Assembly (NCBI GenBank): GCA_963775085.1
Contig: CAVZHO010000010.1
Location: 1-64,000 of the forward strand
Source: JAAFIP01 sp963775085
GTDB taxonomy: Bacteria; Pseudomonadota; Gammaproteobacteria; Burkholderiales; Burkholderiaceae_C
Direction: 5' to 3'
DNA length: 64,000 nucleotides
The position numbers and the translations under genes were made by a program. The notes beneath the pieces are model-generated. The model worked only from the letters and a program-made list of their open reading frames with translations. It did not search any database and was not told the DNA's origin. Positions 16,751 to 25,722 of this stretch are shown one piece after another; the first letter of the stretch is position 1; the number at the start of each line of letters is the position of its first letter.

Positions 16751-17230
16751 ATGCAATCAACACTCGACGAACATGCACATAGTCTTGGCAAAGTAATTGC
16801 TAACCTCTCAACATTAGAGCTTTCTCTTCGCGTACTTCTCTATAACAAAGAAGTCAAGGAAAACCCCTCACTTGCAATTCAGAGAAATCTCACGGCGCTA
16901 AAAATAAATGATCTTTGCACCGTAAATGCATTTACTAACTACGACACTCTGGGCGAACTTATCAGTAAATATAATTCACTGATCACCTCTATTGACAGTG
17001 CCCTTTGCATCGACAAAAAAGTAGTCGAACTTCGCGATGCCTTTGCGCATGGACGAGTTTTAGCATCTATGGAAAACGACACTTTTATTCTGCTCAAATT
17101 CTCGCAACCAAAAAGTAATTCAACCAAAGTAACTTATGCGCAACCACTAACAAAAGAGTGGATGGCGATTCAGATCAAACGACTTCACGATGAGGTGCAT
17201 AAATTAACATTAGCTGAAAAGTTGATTTGA
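16751..17230 (+). CDS. HEPN-like hypothetical protein
   Basis: 159 aa, low G+C, mostly helical by eye. The segment KVVELRDAFAHGRV contains R-x4-H, the catalytic motif of HEPN ribonucleases, in the usual context of helix alpha-3 (LRDAFAHG). Known HEPN proteins act as toxins or defence RNases, but many inactive or regulatory ones exist. It reads opposite to its neighbours and has no evident nucleotidyltransferase (MNT) partner nearby. Call rests on one motif. Confidence 0.6.
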   Translation: MQSTLDEHAHSLGKVIANLSTLELSLRVLLYNKEVKENPSLAIQRNLTALKINDLCTVNAFTNYDTLGELISKYNSLITSIDSALCIDKKVVELRDAFAHGRVLASMENDTFILLKFSQPKSNSTKVTYAQPLTKEWMAIQIKRLHDEVHKLTLAEKLI

Positions 17231-17265
17231 TGCGTATTTGAATACTTGTGTGGGCGCATTATTTT

Positions 17266-17613
17266 TCAAACAGCTTGGCCAAACTTCAAAAGATTTCCAT
17301 GCGGATCAATCACATAGAGCTCTTTCATGCCCCATGCGCGAACGGCTGGCGGGGATAGCTTGAGACCGGTGGCGGTGAGCTCTGCGTAGAGTGCATCTGT
17401 ATCGGCCACGCGCACATAGCAACTGGTGTTTTCTGCAATATGTTTGTCGGTACACAACCAAAAATGGATTTCTGCGCCGTCGCGCTGCACGATCAAGTAG
17501 TCCGGGTGTTTGGCTATCACCGTAAACCCCAGGTGGCGGGTATAAAAATCCAAACTCTGCGCAATATCCAGCGACGCAAGCACGGGCACCGTGGAAGTAA
17601 TGGGTGTTGGCAT
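17266..17613 (-). CDS. Glyoxalase/bleomycin-resistance (VOC) family protein
   Basis: 115 aa from ATG 17613; a TTG at 17649 would add 12 residues and overlap the purF stop. A single vicinal-oxygen-chelate module with DIAQSLDFYTRHLGF and VIDPHGNLLKFGQ. It resembles bleomycin-binding proteins (short, one domain, FYTRHLGF, WGMKELYVIDPHGN), but the ligand is not known. It sits just downstream of purF on the same strand. Confidence 0.82.
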   Translation of the reverse strand: MPTPITSTVPVLASLDIAQSLDFYTRHLGFTVIAKHPDYLIVQRDGAEIHFWLCTDKHIAENTSCYVRVADTDALYAELTATGLKLSPPAVRAWGMKELYVIDPHGNLLKFGQAV

Positions 17614-17645
17614 AGCTCGGATTAACTCAGGTATTAACTTGAAAA

Positions 17646-19145
17646 TCAACTCGGATTAGGCAAGGCCAGCCGCGAGGTATCGTCTTCGCTCTCCTGCGTC
17701 CCCACCCGGTTCTCGTTGATGCGTTTGACATCGCTGCTGCTGATGTCGCCCGTCACGTACACCCCGTCAAAGCAACTGGCATCAAAGTCTTTGATGGCCG
17801 GGTTGAGTTTGCCAATCGCCGCTTTCATACCCTCAACTTCCTGGTAGATCAGTGCGTCGGCACCGATCAGTTGGCGGATTTCTTCGTTGGTACGGCCGTG
17901 GGCTACCAGCTCCTCGCTGGTGGGCATGTCGATGCCGTACACGTTAGGAAAGCGTACCGGCGGCGCGGCGCTGGCCATGTAGACCTTGCGGGCACCGGCG
18001 TCGCGCGCCATCTGCACAATCTCTTTGCTGGTGGTGCCGCGCACAATGGAGTCGTCTACCAGCAGCACGTTGCGGCCCTTGAATTCGCTGTTGATGGTGT
18101 TGAGCTTTTGGCGGACCGACTTTTTGCGCACCGCCTGGCCGGGCATGATGAAGGTGCGGCCGACGTAGCGGTTTTTCACAAAGCCTTCACGGTAGGGCAA
18201 GCCGAGTAGTTGTGCTAACTGTTGCGCACTGGGACGGCTGGACTCGGGGATGGGGATGACCACGTCAATGTCGCTAGGTGGCACGGTAGAGATGACTCGC
18301 TTGGCCAAGGCTTCGCCCAGATTCAAGCGCGCCTGGTAAACCGAGATGCCGTCCATCTCCGAATCTGGCCTGGCCAGATAGACAAACTCAAAAATGCAGG
18401 GGTTGAGCTGCGTTTTGGCGGCACATTGCTGGGCATGCACCTGGCCTTGCAAGTCGACAAACACGGCCTCACCCGGCGCGATGTTGCGCACAAACTGGTG
18501 GCCCGTGCCCTCTAGCGTGACGGACTCGCTGGCCAGCATGACGGTGCCATCGGTACTTTGGCCCATGCACAGCGGGCGGATGCCAAACGGGTCGCGAAAG
18601 GCCAGCAGGCCGTGCCCGGCGATCAGCGCCACCACAGCGTAGGAGCCCTTCACGCGCGCATGCACACCGCGCACGGCGGTAAAGACATCGGCGGGGGTCA
18701 GGGCCGAGCCGCGTGTGGACTTTTCCAGCTCGTGGGCCAGCACGTTGATCAGCACCTCGGTGTCGCTGTCGGTGTTGATGTGGCGGTGGTCGGTGCTAAA
18801 CAGTTGCTCTTTCAGAGCGGGCACATTGGTGAGGTTGCCGTTGTGTACCAGCACGATGCCAAAGGGCGCGTTCACGTAAAACGGCTGCGCCTCTTCTTCG
18901 CTAAATGCGTTGCCCGCCGTGGGGTAGCGCACCTGGCCCAGGCCCATATTGCCGGGCAGTGAGCGCATGTTGCGGGTGCGAAACACGTCACGCACCATGC
19001 CCTTGGCCTTGTGCATGTAAAACTTGGTGCCCAGTTGGGTGACGATGCCAGCGGCATCCTGCCCGCGGTGCTGCAAGAGCAGGAGCGCATCATAAATAAG
19101 CTGATTAACTGGCGCGCCTGACGCTACGCCGACGATTCCACACAT
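17646..19145 (-). CDS. purF: Amidophosphoribosyltransferase
   Basis: 499 aa. First committed step of purine synthesis: PRPP plus glutamine gives phosphoribosylamine. Mature Cys2 (MCGIVGV) is the glutaminase nucleophile. The C-terminal phosphoribosyltransferase part has the PRPP loop NVLLVDDSIVRGTTSKEIV. It starts 2 bp after cvpA in the order folC-dedD-cvpA-purF, the classic arrangement. Confidence 0.97.
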   Translation of the reverse strand: MCGIVGVASGAPVNQLIYDALLLLQHRGQDAAGIVTQLGTKFYMHKAKGMVRDVFRTRNMRSLPGNMGLGQVRYPTAGNAFSEEEAQPFYVNAPFGIVLVHNGNLTNVPALKEQLFSTDHRHINTDSDTEVLINVLAHELEKSTRGSALTPADVFTAVRGVHARVKGSYAVVALIAGHGLLAFRDPFGIRPLCMGQSTDGTVMLASESVTLEGTGHQFVRNIAPGEAVFVDLQGQVHAQQCAAKTQLNPCIFEFVYLARPDSEMDGISVYQARLNLGEALAKRVISTVPPSDIDVVIPIPESSRPSAQQLAQLLGLPYREGFVKNRYVGRTFIMPGQAVRKKSVRQKLNTINSEFKGRNVLLVDDSIVRGTTSKEIVQMARDAGARKVYMASAAPPVRFPNVYGIDMPTSEELVAHGRTNEEIRQLIGADALIYQEVEGMKAAIGKLNPAIKDFDASCFDGVYVTGDISSSDVKRINENRVGTQESEDDTSRLALPNPS

Positions 19146-19147
19146 AA

Positions 19148-19699
19148 CTAACCCCTTGGCTGCTGCACCACGGCAGCAGCGTGTATTTGAAACGGCCTAA
19201 CTACCGCTGTGTTGATGTATTTGCCCAGCTCCGTGGGCAGCACGGGCTTGAGGCTCTTGAGTACGGTGGACAACACGAGCGCGCCTTGCGACTCGCGCCA
19301 CCAGTCGGCATCTTTCATGGGCGTCATGGCCACCACGGTGCTGGCGGCCAGCAGCAGCACTGCGCCGCGCACCAGGCCAAAGGCCGCGCCCAGGGTGCGG
19401 TCTACCGGGCGCAGGCCGACGGATTCGATGAGTTTTTTCACCATCCACGTCACCAGCCCCGCTGCAAACGCCGTACCGATAAATGCGCAGGCAAAGCCTG
19501 CCGCGTAGCGCAACCCATCGCTAAAGCCCTGCATGGGCAAGAACTGGCCGACGGTAGTGGCAAACAGTTGCGCGACGATGAATGCGGCAATCCAGCCCGC
19601 CACCGACAGCACCTCGGCCACCAGACCGCGCCAGGTGCCCAGCAGCGTGGACAGCAGCAATACGGCCAGAAAAACCCAATCCAGAAATGCCAGACTCAT
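19148..19699 (-). CDS. cvpA: CvpA family membrane protein
   Basis: 183 aa with four predicted membrane helices. The start FLDWVFLAVLLLSTLLGTWR and the central GTAFAAGLVTWMVKKL are typical of CvpA (colicin V production). It is an inner-membrane protein linked to envelope homeostasis; exact role unclear. Tight operon with purF. Confidence 0.93.
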   Translation of the reverse strand: MSLAFLDWVFLAVLLLSTLLGTWRGLVAEVLSVAGWIAAFIVAQLFATTVGQFLPMQGFSDGLRYAAGFACAFIGTAFAAGLVTWMVKKLIESVGLRPVDRTLGAAFGLVRGAVLLLAASTVVAMTPMKDADWWRESQGALVLSTVLKSLKPVLPTELGKYINTAVVRPFQIHAAAVVQQPRG

Positions 19700-19770
19700 G
19701 CGGTGCGCCTAGGGTGGTGCCGTCCGTTGTGGACAGGCGGGGGACGATGGGGGGCGAGGTAAGCCAAGGG

Positions 19771-20718
19771 CTACAGCGTCAAAATAGCGGCGGGTAAATC
19801 GAGCGCCTTGATCTTGGCCGCTGCTTTGTCGGCCTCAGCCTGGCTGGTAAACGGCCCCACGCGTACACGGATGCGCTCGCCCTCGGGGGTTTTGGCAACC
19901 TGGCTGTAGGTTTTGAGGCCGGCCTTTTCCACCTTCACACGGGCTTCCTGCGCCTTGGCGGACTCGGCGTAGGAGCCGAACTGCACGATGTAGCGGGTGC
20001 CGGGTGGGTTGGCATTGGCGGCGGTGGCAGCAGCAGCGGGCGCAGCAGCGGGCTTGGCCTGCGCGGCTTGGCCTTCGAGCAGCGCTTTGGCGCGGCTGGC
20101 CTCCGCGGTAGTTTTGGCTTTTTCGGCATCGGCCCATTTGCGCGCTTTGTCGGCCTCAGCGGCCTTGGCTTTGTCTGCGCTGACTTTGTCGGACGCAGCT
20201 TTATCTGCTGCCGCTTTGGCTTTATCGGCAGCCGCCTTGTCAGCCGCAGCTTTGTCAGTATTGGCCCGGGCGGCAGCACCAGCGGCCACGGCACCTGCGG
20301 CTACTGCAGCCCCACCCGCTATGATTTTACTAGCTGCTTGCGCACTATTGGATTGGGCTACTGGCTTTTTATCTTCTTTTTCTGTAGCTTTACCCGTCGC
20401 CACAATCTCTTCTTTGCCCGACAGACTCACTTTGTCTTCCACCACCGCACCCGGGGCGGGTGCGGAAGGCGCGCCGCTGTTATTGCCCCCAATCGGCTTG
20501 CTTTTGGCTTTATCGGGGATCTCGATCGGGATGTCTATTGCCACCGTACGGGGCTGGCTGTCAAACAGCATGGGAAAGCCAATGATGCCTGCGGCCACCA
20601 GGACCACCGAGCCGATCAGGCGGTATTTGGCGCGGTTGCGCAGCGCCTCCACGCTCTCTACGGGCGCGTCGTCGTGCAGGTTGACTGCCTCCTGTTTGCC
20701 AAATTTAAACCAAGCCAT
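19771..20718 (-). CDS. dedD: SPOR-domain cell-division protein, DedD type
   Basis: 315 aa from ATG 20718. Short cytoplasmic N-terminus, one membrane helix (YRLIGSVVLVAAGIIGFPML), a long Ala/Lys/Asp-rich periplasmic linker with ADKA repeats, and a C-terminal SPOR domain (about 235-315, with YIVQFGSYAESAKA and VRVGPFTSQAEADKA) that binds denuded peptidoglycan at the septum. It overlaps the end of folC by 14 bp. R1 copy 5 is read in frame in the linker, in the antisense direction. Confidence 0.92.
   Translation of the reverse strand: MAWFKFGKQEAVNLHDDAPVESVEALRNRAKYRLIGSVVLVAAGIIGFPMLFDSQPRTVAIDIPIEIPDKAKSKPIGGNNSGAPSAPAPGAVVEDKVSLSGKEEIVATGKATEKEDKKPVAQSNSAQAASKIIAGGAAVAAGAVAAGAAARANTDKAAADKAAADKAKAAADKAASDKVSADKAKAAEADKARKWADAEKAKTTAEASRAKALLEGQAAQAKPAAAPAAAATAANANPPGTRYIVQFGSYAESAKAQEARVKVEKAGLKTYSQVAKTPEGERIRVRVGPFTSQAEADKAAAKIKALDLPAAILTL
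20320..20380 (+). repeat. R1 palindromic repeat, copy 5 (inside dedD)
   Basis: GCTATGATTTTACTAGCTGC, then TTGCGCACTATTGGA and TGGGCTACTGGCTTTTTATC. It is translated within the disordered linker of the minus-strand gene without breaking the frame. Confidence 0.75.
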
Positions 20719-22105
20719 GTGTACCCTGTGCGCCCTGCGATGTGGATGAATGCCCCAGATGGGGAGCGTGTAGTCGCGGTGTGCCGTGCTGCAAAACACC
20801 ACCCACCGTGTAGAACGAGCCAAACACCACGATTCTATCGGTTGCACTGGCCGCTGCCACCGCTGCGTCTAGCGCCGCTTGTGGCGAGGTGTAAGTGCTG
20901 CTGGCGGTATCTTGGCGCTGGTTGTGCGCCTGCCATTGGCTTTGCAGGGCCAGCGCGGTGGCGGCGCGCGCCGTGGGCAGGTCGGTAAAGTACCACTTAT
21001 CCACCATGGGTGAGACCTTGGGCCACATGGCGGCCAGGTCTTTGTCGGCCATGGCCCCAAACACGGCATGGGTGCAGGGGTAAAAACCCATCGCGTCCAG
21101 ATTGGCCGCCAGCGCCGCCACCGAGTGCGGGTTGTGCGCGACATCCAGCACCAGGGTCGGCTGGCCGGGCACGATCTGAAAGCGCCCGGGCAGCTCGACA
21201 AAGGCCAGCCCGTTGCGTACGGCCTGCGCCGTCACGGGCAGCTTGTCCCGTAGCGCGGTAACTGCGGCCAGTACACCGCTGGCGTTGATCAACTGGTTGG
21301 CGCCACGCAGCGCCGGGTAGGCCAGCCCGGCGTAGCGGCGCGGCTGCCCGTCTCGGTCCCGCCCGGCCCAGGCCCATTGCTGGGGGTCACCGCTGTAGTT
21401 AAAGTCGCTGCCCATCAAATACAAGTCAGCCCCAATCGCCATGGCATGCGCTGCCAGGCTGGTGGGAGGCAGCGGGTCGCTCACAATGGCGGGTTTAGCG
21501 GGGCGCATGATGCCCGCCTTCTCAAAGCCGATGCTCTCGCGCGAGTTGCCTAAGTACTCCATGTGGTCCAGGTCAATGCTGGTAATGATGGCGCAGTCGG
21601 TGTCGATGATGTTGACCGCGTCCAGCCGGCCGCCCAGGCCGACTTCCAAAATGGCCACGTCAATGCGCTGTTGGCACATCAGGACAAAGAAGGCCAGGGT
21701 GGTGAACTCAAAATATGTGAGCGCGATGGACGGCGCGGTCTGCCCCCCGGTTTGAGGGTCAAATCCGGCTCTAGTCCTCTCTACCAGGACGCAAGCAGCT
21801 ATAAATTCAGTAGCGTCTGCATTGCTGCCTGCAATCCGGCAACGTTCCAGAAAATGCACCAGATGCGGGCTGCTGTAGACCGCCGTGCGGTAACCCGCCT
21901 GGGTGTAGATGGACTCCAGCATCGCGCAGGTGGAGCCCTTGCCGTTGGTGCCCGCCACGGTAATCACCGGGCAGCGCAGCTGCAAACCGGTGCGCTGCCA
22001 GACGGTGCGCACGCGTTCCAGGCCCATTTCGATGTTGTTGGGGTGCAACTGCTCGATGTAGGTCAGCCAGTCTTGCAGGGTGGAGAAATTGGGGGTGGTT
22101 GTCAT
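20705..22105 (-). CDS. folC: Dihydrofolate synthase / folylpolyglutamate synthase
   Basis: 466 aa from ATG 22105. Mur-ligase fold: ATP loop VAGTNGKGSTCAML near the N-terminus, then YFEFTTLAFF, ITSIDLDHMEYLG and the C-terminal VLDVAHNPHSV. It adds glutamate to dihydropteroate and to folates. R1 copy 6 is translated in frame as roughly NADATEFIAACVLVERTRAG in a surface region between the P-loop and the substrate region, where family members vary. Confidence 0.95.
   Translation of the reverse strand: MTTTPNFSTLQDWLTYIEQLHPNNIEMGLERVRTVWQRTGLQLRCPVITVAGTNGKGSTCAMLESIYTQAGYRTAVYSSPHLVHFLERCRIAGSNADATEFIAACVLVERTRAGFDPQTGGQTAPSIALTYFEFTTLAFFVLMCQQRIDVAILEVGLGGRLDAVNIIDTDCAIITSIDLDHMEYLGNSRESIGFEKAGIMRPAKPAIVSDPLPPTSLAAHAMAIGADLYLMGSDFNYSGDPQQWAWAGRDRDGQPRRYAGLAYPALRGANQLINASGVLAAVTALRDKLPVTAQAVRNGLAFVELPGRFQIVPGQPTLVLDVAHNPHSVAALAANLDAMGFYPCTHAVFGAMADKDLAAMWPKVSPMVDKWYFTDLPTARAATALALQSQWQAHNQRQDTASSTYTSPQAALDAAVAAASATDRIVVFGSFYTVGGVLQHGTPRLHAPHLGHSSTSQGAQGTHGLV
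21755..21824 (-). repeat. R1 palindromic repeat, copy 6 (inside folC)
   Basis: Minus strand reads ATTTATAGCTGCTTGCGTCC, then GAGGACTAGAGCCGGATTT. Near-consensus copy, sense to folC and read through. Confidence 0.85.
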
Positions 22106-22220
22106 ACAGGCCCGATTGTCGCGCACTGGCCGCCAACCCGGTCGTTTGGTGCCAGCGCCTGACTAGCATCTCTTTGAAAATCGGACTAACATGCGCTTAT
22201 GTTGTTTCTAAGGAGGCATC

Positions 22221-23276
22221 ATGCGACAGCGTAAATTTGTTTTTTTGCATTTTCTGCTCTGGTGCACCGTGCTATTGCTGCTGGTGCTTTTTCCACGACG
22301 CAGCCATGCCCAAGAGCTGGTGACTGATTTCAAGGCTGGGCCGCCCAATGGCCGTTACAGCTTTGCCAGCTCCAGCCCGCGCACCCTGGCCGATTTGGTC
22401 AAACCGCAGCCTACCCCTATTGATCCGGTCAATACCGTGGGGCATTTATTTCTGCCAGCGGGCACCGACAAGGTACCCGCCGTACTGCTGGCGCATGGCT
22501 CGGGTGGCATTTACAACGCCATGCTCGATTTCTGGCCCAAACAGCTCAATGCTGCGGGCATGGCGGTCTTTGCGCTGGACGGCTTTGGCCCGCGCGGGGT
22601 CAAGAGCACGGCCGAAGACCAGTCGCTGGTGCCTTTTGGGGCCGATGTGGCCGATGCCTTTGCGGCCCTTAAATTGCTGGCCAGCCATCCGCGCATTGAC
22701 CCCACCCGCATCGCCATCATGGGCTTCTCGCGCGGTGGCATCAGCACCTGGCGCACCGGGCTGGAGCGGGTGATTGCCGCGCAGGGCCTGCCCGACGGCC
22801 TGCGTTTTGCCGCGCATATTCCCCTGTACTCCGGGGGCTGCACCGGGCTGTTTCGCATACAGGCCAAGCCCGGCGTATTTACCAAATCGCCCATGCTGTG
22901 GGTGCACGGCGATGCCGACGACTACACACCCATCGCGGCCTGCCGCGACTACGCCGAGCGCATTGGCAAGGCTGGCACGCCGGTGGAGTTTGTCGTCATC
23001 GCCGGCGCGCGGCACAAGTTTGACATGGACGAGCAGCGGCGCTTTCCGGTGCCCGGTGCCATAAAAAACCTGGAAACCTGTCCGCTGGAAATGGATATTG
23101 ACGGCATGGCGTTCTACGACTTCACTTCCGGCCAGCGCCTGTCGTTTGCCGATGCCACGGCGCTGAACAAGGCCAAGTGCAGCGCGCTGGGGGCCAGCGT
23201 AGAGGGCAGCGCCAAGGCGCGCGACAAAGCGGCCGAGGCCGTCTTGACATTTTTGAAAAAAACGTTTGCCCGCTAG
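22221..23276 (+). CDS. Secreted dienelactone-hydrolase-like alpha/beta hydrolase
   Basis: 351 aa. Signal peptide with hydrophobic LLWCTVLLLLVLF and cleavage after SHA. The catalytic triad can be placed as Ser in GFSRGG, Asp in HGDADDYT and His in ARHKFD; the oxyanion region is AHGSGG. The layout is that of dienelactone hydrolases (DLH). Probably a periplasmic esterase. Substrate unknown. Alone on this strand. Confidence 0.85.
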   Translation: MRQRKFVFLHFLLWCTVLLLLVLFPRRSHAQELVTDFKAGPPNGRYSFASSSPRTLADLVKPQPTPIDPVNTVGHLFLPAGTDKVPAVLLAHGSGGIYNAMLDFWPKQLNAAGMAVFALDGFGPRGVKSTAEDQSLVPFGADVADAFAALKLLASHPRIDPTRIAIMGFSRGGISTWRTGLERVIAAQGLPDGLRFAAHIPLYSGGCTGLFRIQAKPGVFTKSPMLWVHGDADDYTPIAACRDYAERIGKAGTPVEFVVIAGARHKFDMDEQRRFPVPGAIKNLETCPLEMDIDGMAFYDFTSGQRLSFADATALNKAKCSALGASVEGSAKARDKAAEAVLTFLKKTFAR

Positions 23277-23368
23277 GCTTTTAATTACCCTGGCGCATGG
23301 CGTTGTCGCCTGGGTCCGGGGCCTGGGTCTCGCGCAGGTCGGTTTTAAAATTTCTGTCTCTGCGCAGC

Positions 23369-23440
23369 ATTTACTATAATTTCAATAGCTGCTTATGCCC
23401 TGATAGCGTGGACTACCGGCTTAATTTGCCTATAAAATCA
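23369..23440 (+). repeat. R1 palindromic repeat, copy 7 (intergenic)
   Basis: CTATAATTTCAATAGCTGC, TTATGCCCTGATAGC, GTGGACTACCGGCTTAATTT. It sits just before yffB and probably forms its leader. Confidence 0.8.
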
Positions 23441-23444
23441 GGCT

Positions 23445-23786
23445 ATGACCATCCTCTACGGCATTCCCAATTGCGACACCGTCAGAAAATCCCGCGCCTG
23501 GTTTGACGCGCAGTCTATGGCCTACCAGTTTCACGATTTTAAAAAACAGGGCGTGCCAGCGCAGGCGCTGGACCAGTGGATAGCGGCGCTCGGCTGGGAA
23601 GCCCTGGTCAACAAAAAAGGCGCCACCTGGCGCAAACTGGATGCAGCGCAGCAGGCTCTGGTGGTCAATGCCGCATCGGCCAAGGCTTTGATGCTGCGCG
23701 AGCCCAGCGTCATCAAACGGCCGGTGGTAGCCCAGGGCGCCAGGGTGAGCGTGGGGTTCAGTCCTGACGCTTGGACGCAGGGCTGA
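23445..23786 (+). CDS. ArsC-family reductase, YffB type
   Basis: 113 aa. Start TILYGIPNCDTVRKSRAWFD: the single active Cys in PNCDTVRK is that of YffB/ArsC-like thioredoxin-fold proteins. The middle has YQFHDFKKQGV and the end LMLREPSVIKRPV, both family features. Probably a glutathione-dependent thiol reductase; arsenate as substrate is unlikely. The histidine kinase follows almost at once. Confidence 0.9.
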   Translation: MTILYGIPNCDTVRKSRAWFDAQSMAYQFHDFKKQGVPAQALDQWIAALGWEALVNKKGATWRKLDAAQQALVVNAASAKALMLREPSVIKRPVVAQGARVSVGFSPDAWTQG

Positions 23787-23807
23787 CACTTGCACACGCC
23801 TGGGCGC

Positions 23808-25532
23808 ATGCAAGCACCGGAGATGGCTGGGCCGTACGCGCTGTGCCTGCGCACCGTACTGCTGGCGCTCTGGATCACCCTGCTGCCCCTGCACCTGGCT
23901 ACGGCCAGCCCGCCAGAGGGCGATGCAGACCACCCAGAGATCATCCTGATCGACCAGGCCCAGGCGCTCATTACCGTGCAGGGTCATGCTGAGCTGAGCC
24001 TGGTGGCCCTGCCCTACCACTGGGATCGCCAACAGCCGGGGCAGCCCGGGCAGGCCAGTTTTGAGATGGCCTTCAGCCTGCCCAACGAACCCGCTACGCC
24101 CTTCGCTGCGCTGCTGCCCGTGGTCGGCAACCGCTTTGAAATCTGGCTCAACGGCACCCTGCTGTCGCAAAACGGCGAGCTGAATGCGCAAGCCAGCGCC
24201 GACTTTGCCAAAATCCCGCGCTACGTGGCCATCCCTCCCCAGCTGCTGCAAAAAAACAACCTGCTGCGCATTCACATCAGCGCCGATGCCGGTCGCAGCG
24301 GCGGCTTGAGCGCGGTGCGAGTGGGTAGCGAAAAGCAGATACGCAGCCTGTACGACAGCAGCTACCGTACGCTGGTAGCGGGCGTGTTGGCCGTGCTGAT
24401 CGTGCTGCTGCTGGCCGGCCTGCTGGCCGCCGCGCTGTGGTGGACGCAGCCCAGCGCCCTGGTCGGCCGGCAGCCCACGCCCGGCGCAGCCGTGCAACGT
24501 GACCGGCTGTATGGCTACGCCGCCTTGGCCGCACTGGCTTGGGCACTGTATTTGGCCGACCGATTAACCGAGCACCCGCCCCTGCCCTGGCCTGCCTGGC
24601 AGGCTCTGATGGCGCTGGCTGCGGGCACGGCGCTATTGGCCACACTGTTGCTCAGTGTGCACCTGATGCGCAGGGCGCATCCGCTGTGGCTGCGCTCCCT
24701 GATGGCAGGCAGTTTGCTCTGCATCGTGCTGGCGCTTGCCAGCGAGTTGTGGCAGCAGCACTCCTCCCAGCAGTTGGAAGCCAGCGCCTGGCCGCGTTAT
24801 GCCTATGCCCTGCTGGGCGTGCTGGTATTGGGCACCGTCATCCACCGCTTTCGCGCTGCCAGCGCCCAGGCGCGCGAGCTGCTGCATACCCTGGAGCAGC
24901 GCGTTGCCGACAAAGAGCGCGCGCTGGCCGCCAGTTACCAACAACTGGAGCTGCTGGCCCGCGAGCAGGAACGCAACCTGGAACGCACCCGCATCCTGCG
25001 CGACATGCATGACGGCGTGGGCTCACACATCAGCGCGGCCATTCGCCAGCTGCAGTCGGGCCAGGCCACCGATGGCCAGGTGCTCACCACCCTGCGCGAT
25101 TCGCTGGACCAGCTGAAACTCTCGATTGACTCCATGCACCTCGTAGCTGGCGACGTCACCGCCCTGCTGGCCAACCTGCGCTACCGCCTGGAGCCGCGCT
25201 TCACCTCCAGCGGTATGGTGTTTGAATGGGATGTAGATCTACTCCCCCCTATCGCCAGGCTGGATCACAGCGCCATGCGCCAGCTGCAGTACATGCTGTT
25301 TGAGGCGCTGTCCAATGTGCTGCAACACGCCAAGGCGCGCACGGTGCGGATCGAGGCACGGGTACAAGGCGCAGCAGCCATGGTGCGGGTGATCGACGAT
25401 GGTTGCGGTTTTGACACGCAAGCCACCAGCTTGCGCGGCCTGGCCTCGATGCGTGAACGGGCGGCGGCGATTGGGGCGCAGTTGGATATTCAAAGCGCTG
25501 CGGGGCGCACGGTCGTGGCAATGCTGGTATGA
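23808..25532 (+). CDS. Sensor histidine kinase, HisKA_3 (NarL-partner) type, orphan
   Basis: About 574 aa; the start may be ATG 23808 or 23823 (the frame opens at a TTG at 23790). An N-terminal helix, a periplasmic jelly-roll-like sensor (about 30-180, with IWLNGTLLSQNG), then seven hydrophobic segments (7TMR-DISM-like), a coiled coil, the H-box RDMHDGVGSHI and a HATPase domain with LFEALSNVLQHAKA and DDGCGF. This class signals to LuxR-type regulators, but no regulator gene lies next to it. An R1 repeat starts right after the stop. Confidence 0.9.
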   Translation: MQAPEMAGPYALCLRTVLLALWITLLPLHLATASPPEGDADHPEIILIDQAQALITVQGHAELSLVALPYHWDRQQPGQPGQASFEMAFSLPNEPATPFAALLPVVGNRFEIWLNGTLLSQNGELNAQASADFAKIPRYVAIPPQLLQKNNLLRIHISADAGRSGGLSAVRVGSEKQIRSLYDSSYRTLVAGVLAVLIVLLLAGLLAAALWWTQPSALVGRQPTPGAAVQRDRLYGYAALAALAWALYLADRLTEHPPLPWPAWQALMALAAGTALLATLLLSVHLMRRAHPLWLRSLMAGSLLCIVLALASELWQQHSSQQLEASAWPRYAYALLGVLVLGTVIHRFRAASAQARELLHTLEQRVADKERALAASYQQLELLAREQERNLERTRILRDMHDGVGSHISAAIRQLQSGQATDGQVLTTLRDSLDQLKLSIDSMHLVAGDVTALLANLRYRLEPRFTSSGMVFEWDVDLLPPIARLDHSAMRQLQYMLFEALSNVLQHAKARTVRIEARVQGAAAMVRVIDDGCGFDTQATSLRGLASMRERAAAIGAQLDIQSAAGRTVVAMLV

Positions 25533-25596
25533 TTTTGCTATGTTTATAATAGCTAAATAAGTCCTAGTGACAAGGACTAGAAGCATATTTAAGCAT
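25532..25596 (+). repeat. R1 palindromic repeat, copy 8 (intergenic)
   Basis: GCTATGTTTATAATAGCTA, AATAAGTCCTAGTGAC, AAGGACTAGAAGCATATTT. It begins at the stop codon of the histidine kinase gene. Confidence 0.8.
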
Positions 25597-25722
25597 TTAA
25601 AATGCCATGCCAGGGTTTGCAGGAGGCCTGGCACTGCATACGCTGGCCCACCCACGCGCCAGCCATCGTAAAATCAAGGCTTTTACACCCCGCAAGCCCT
25701 GCAACCCGCGAGCCGATTCCAT

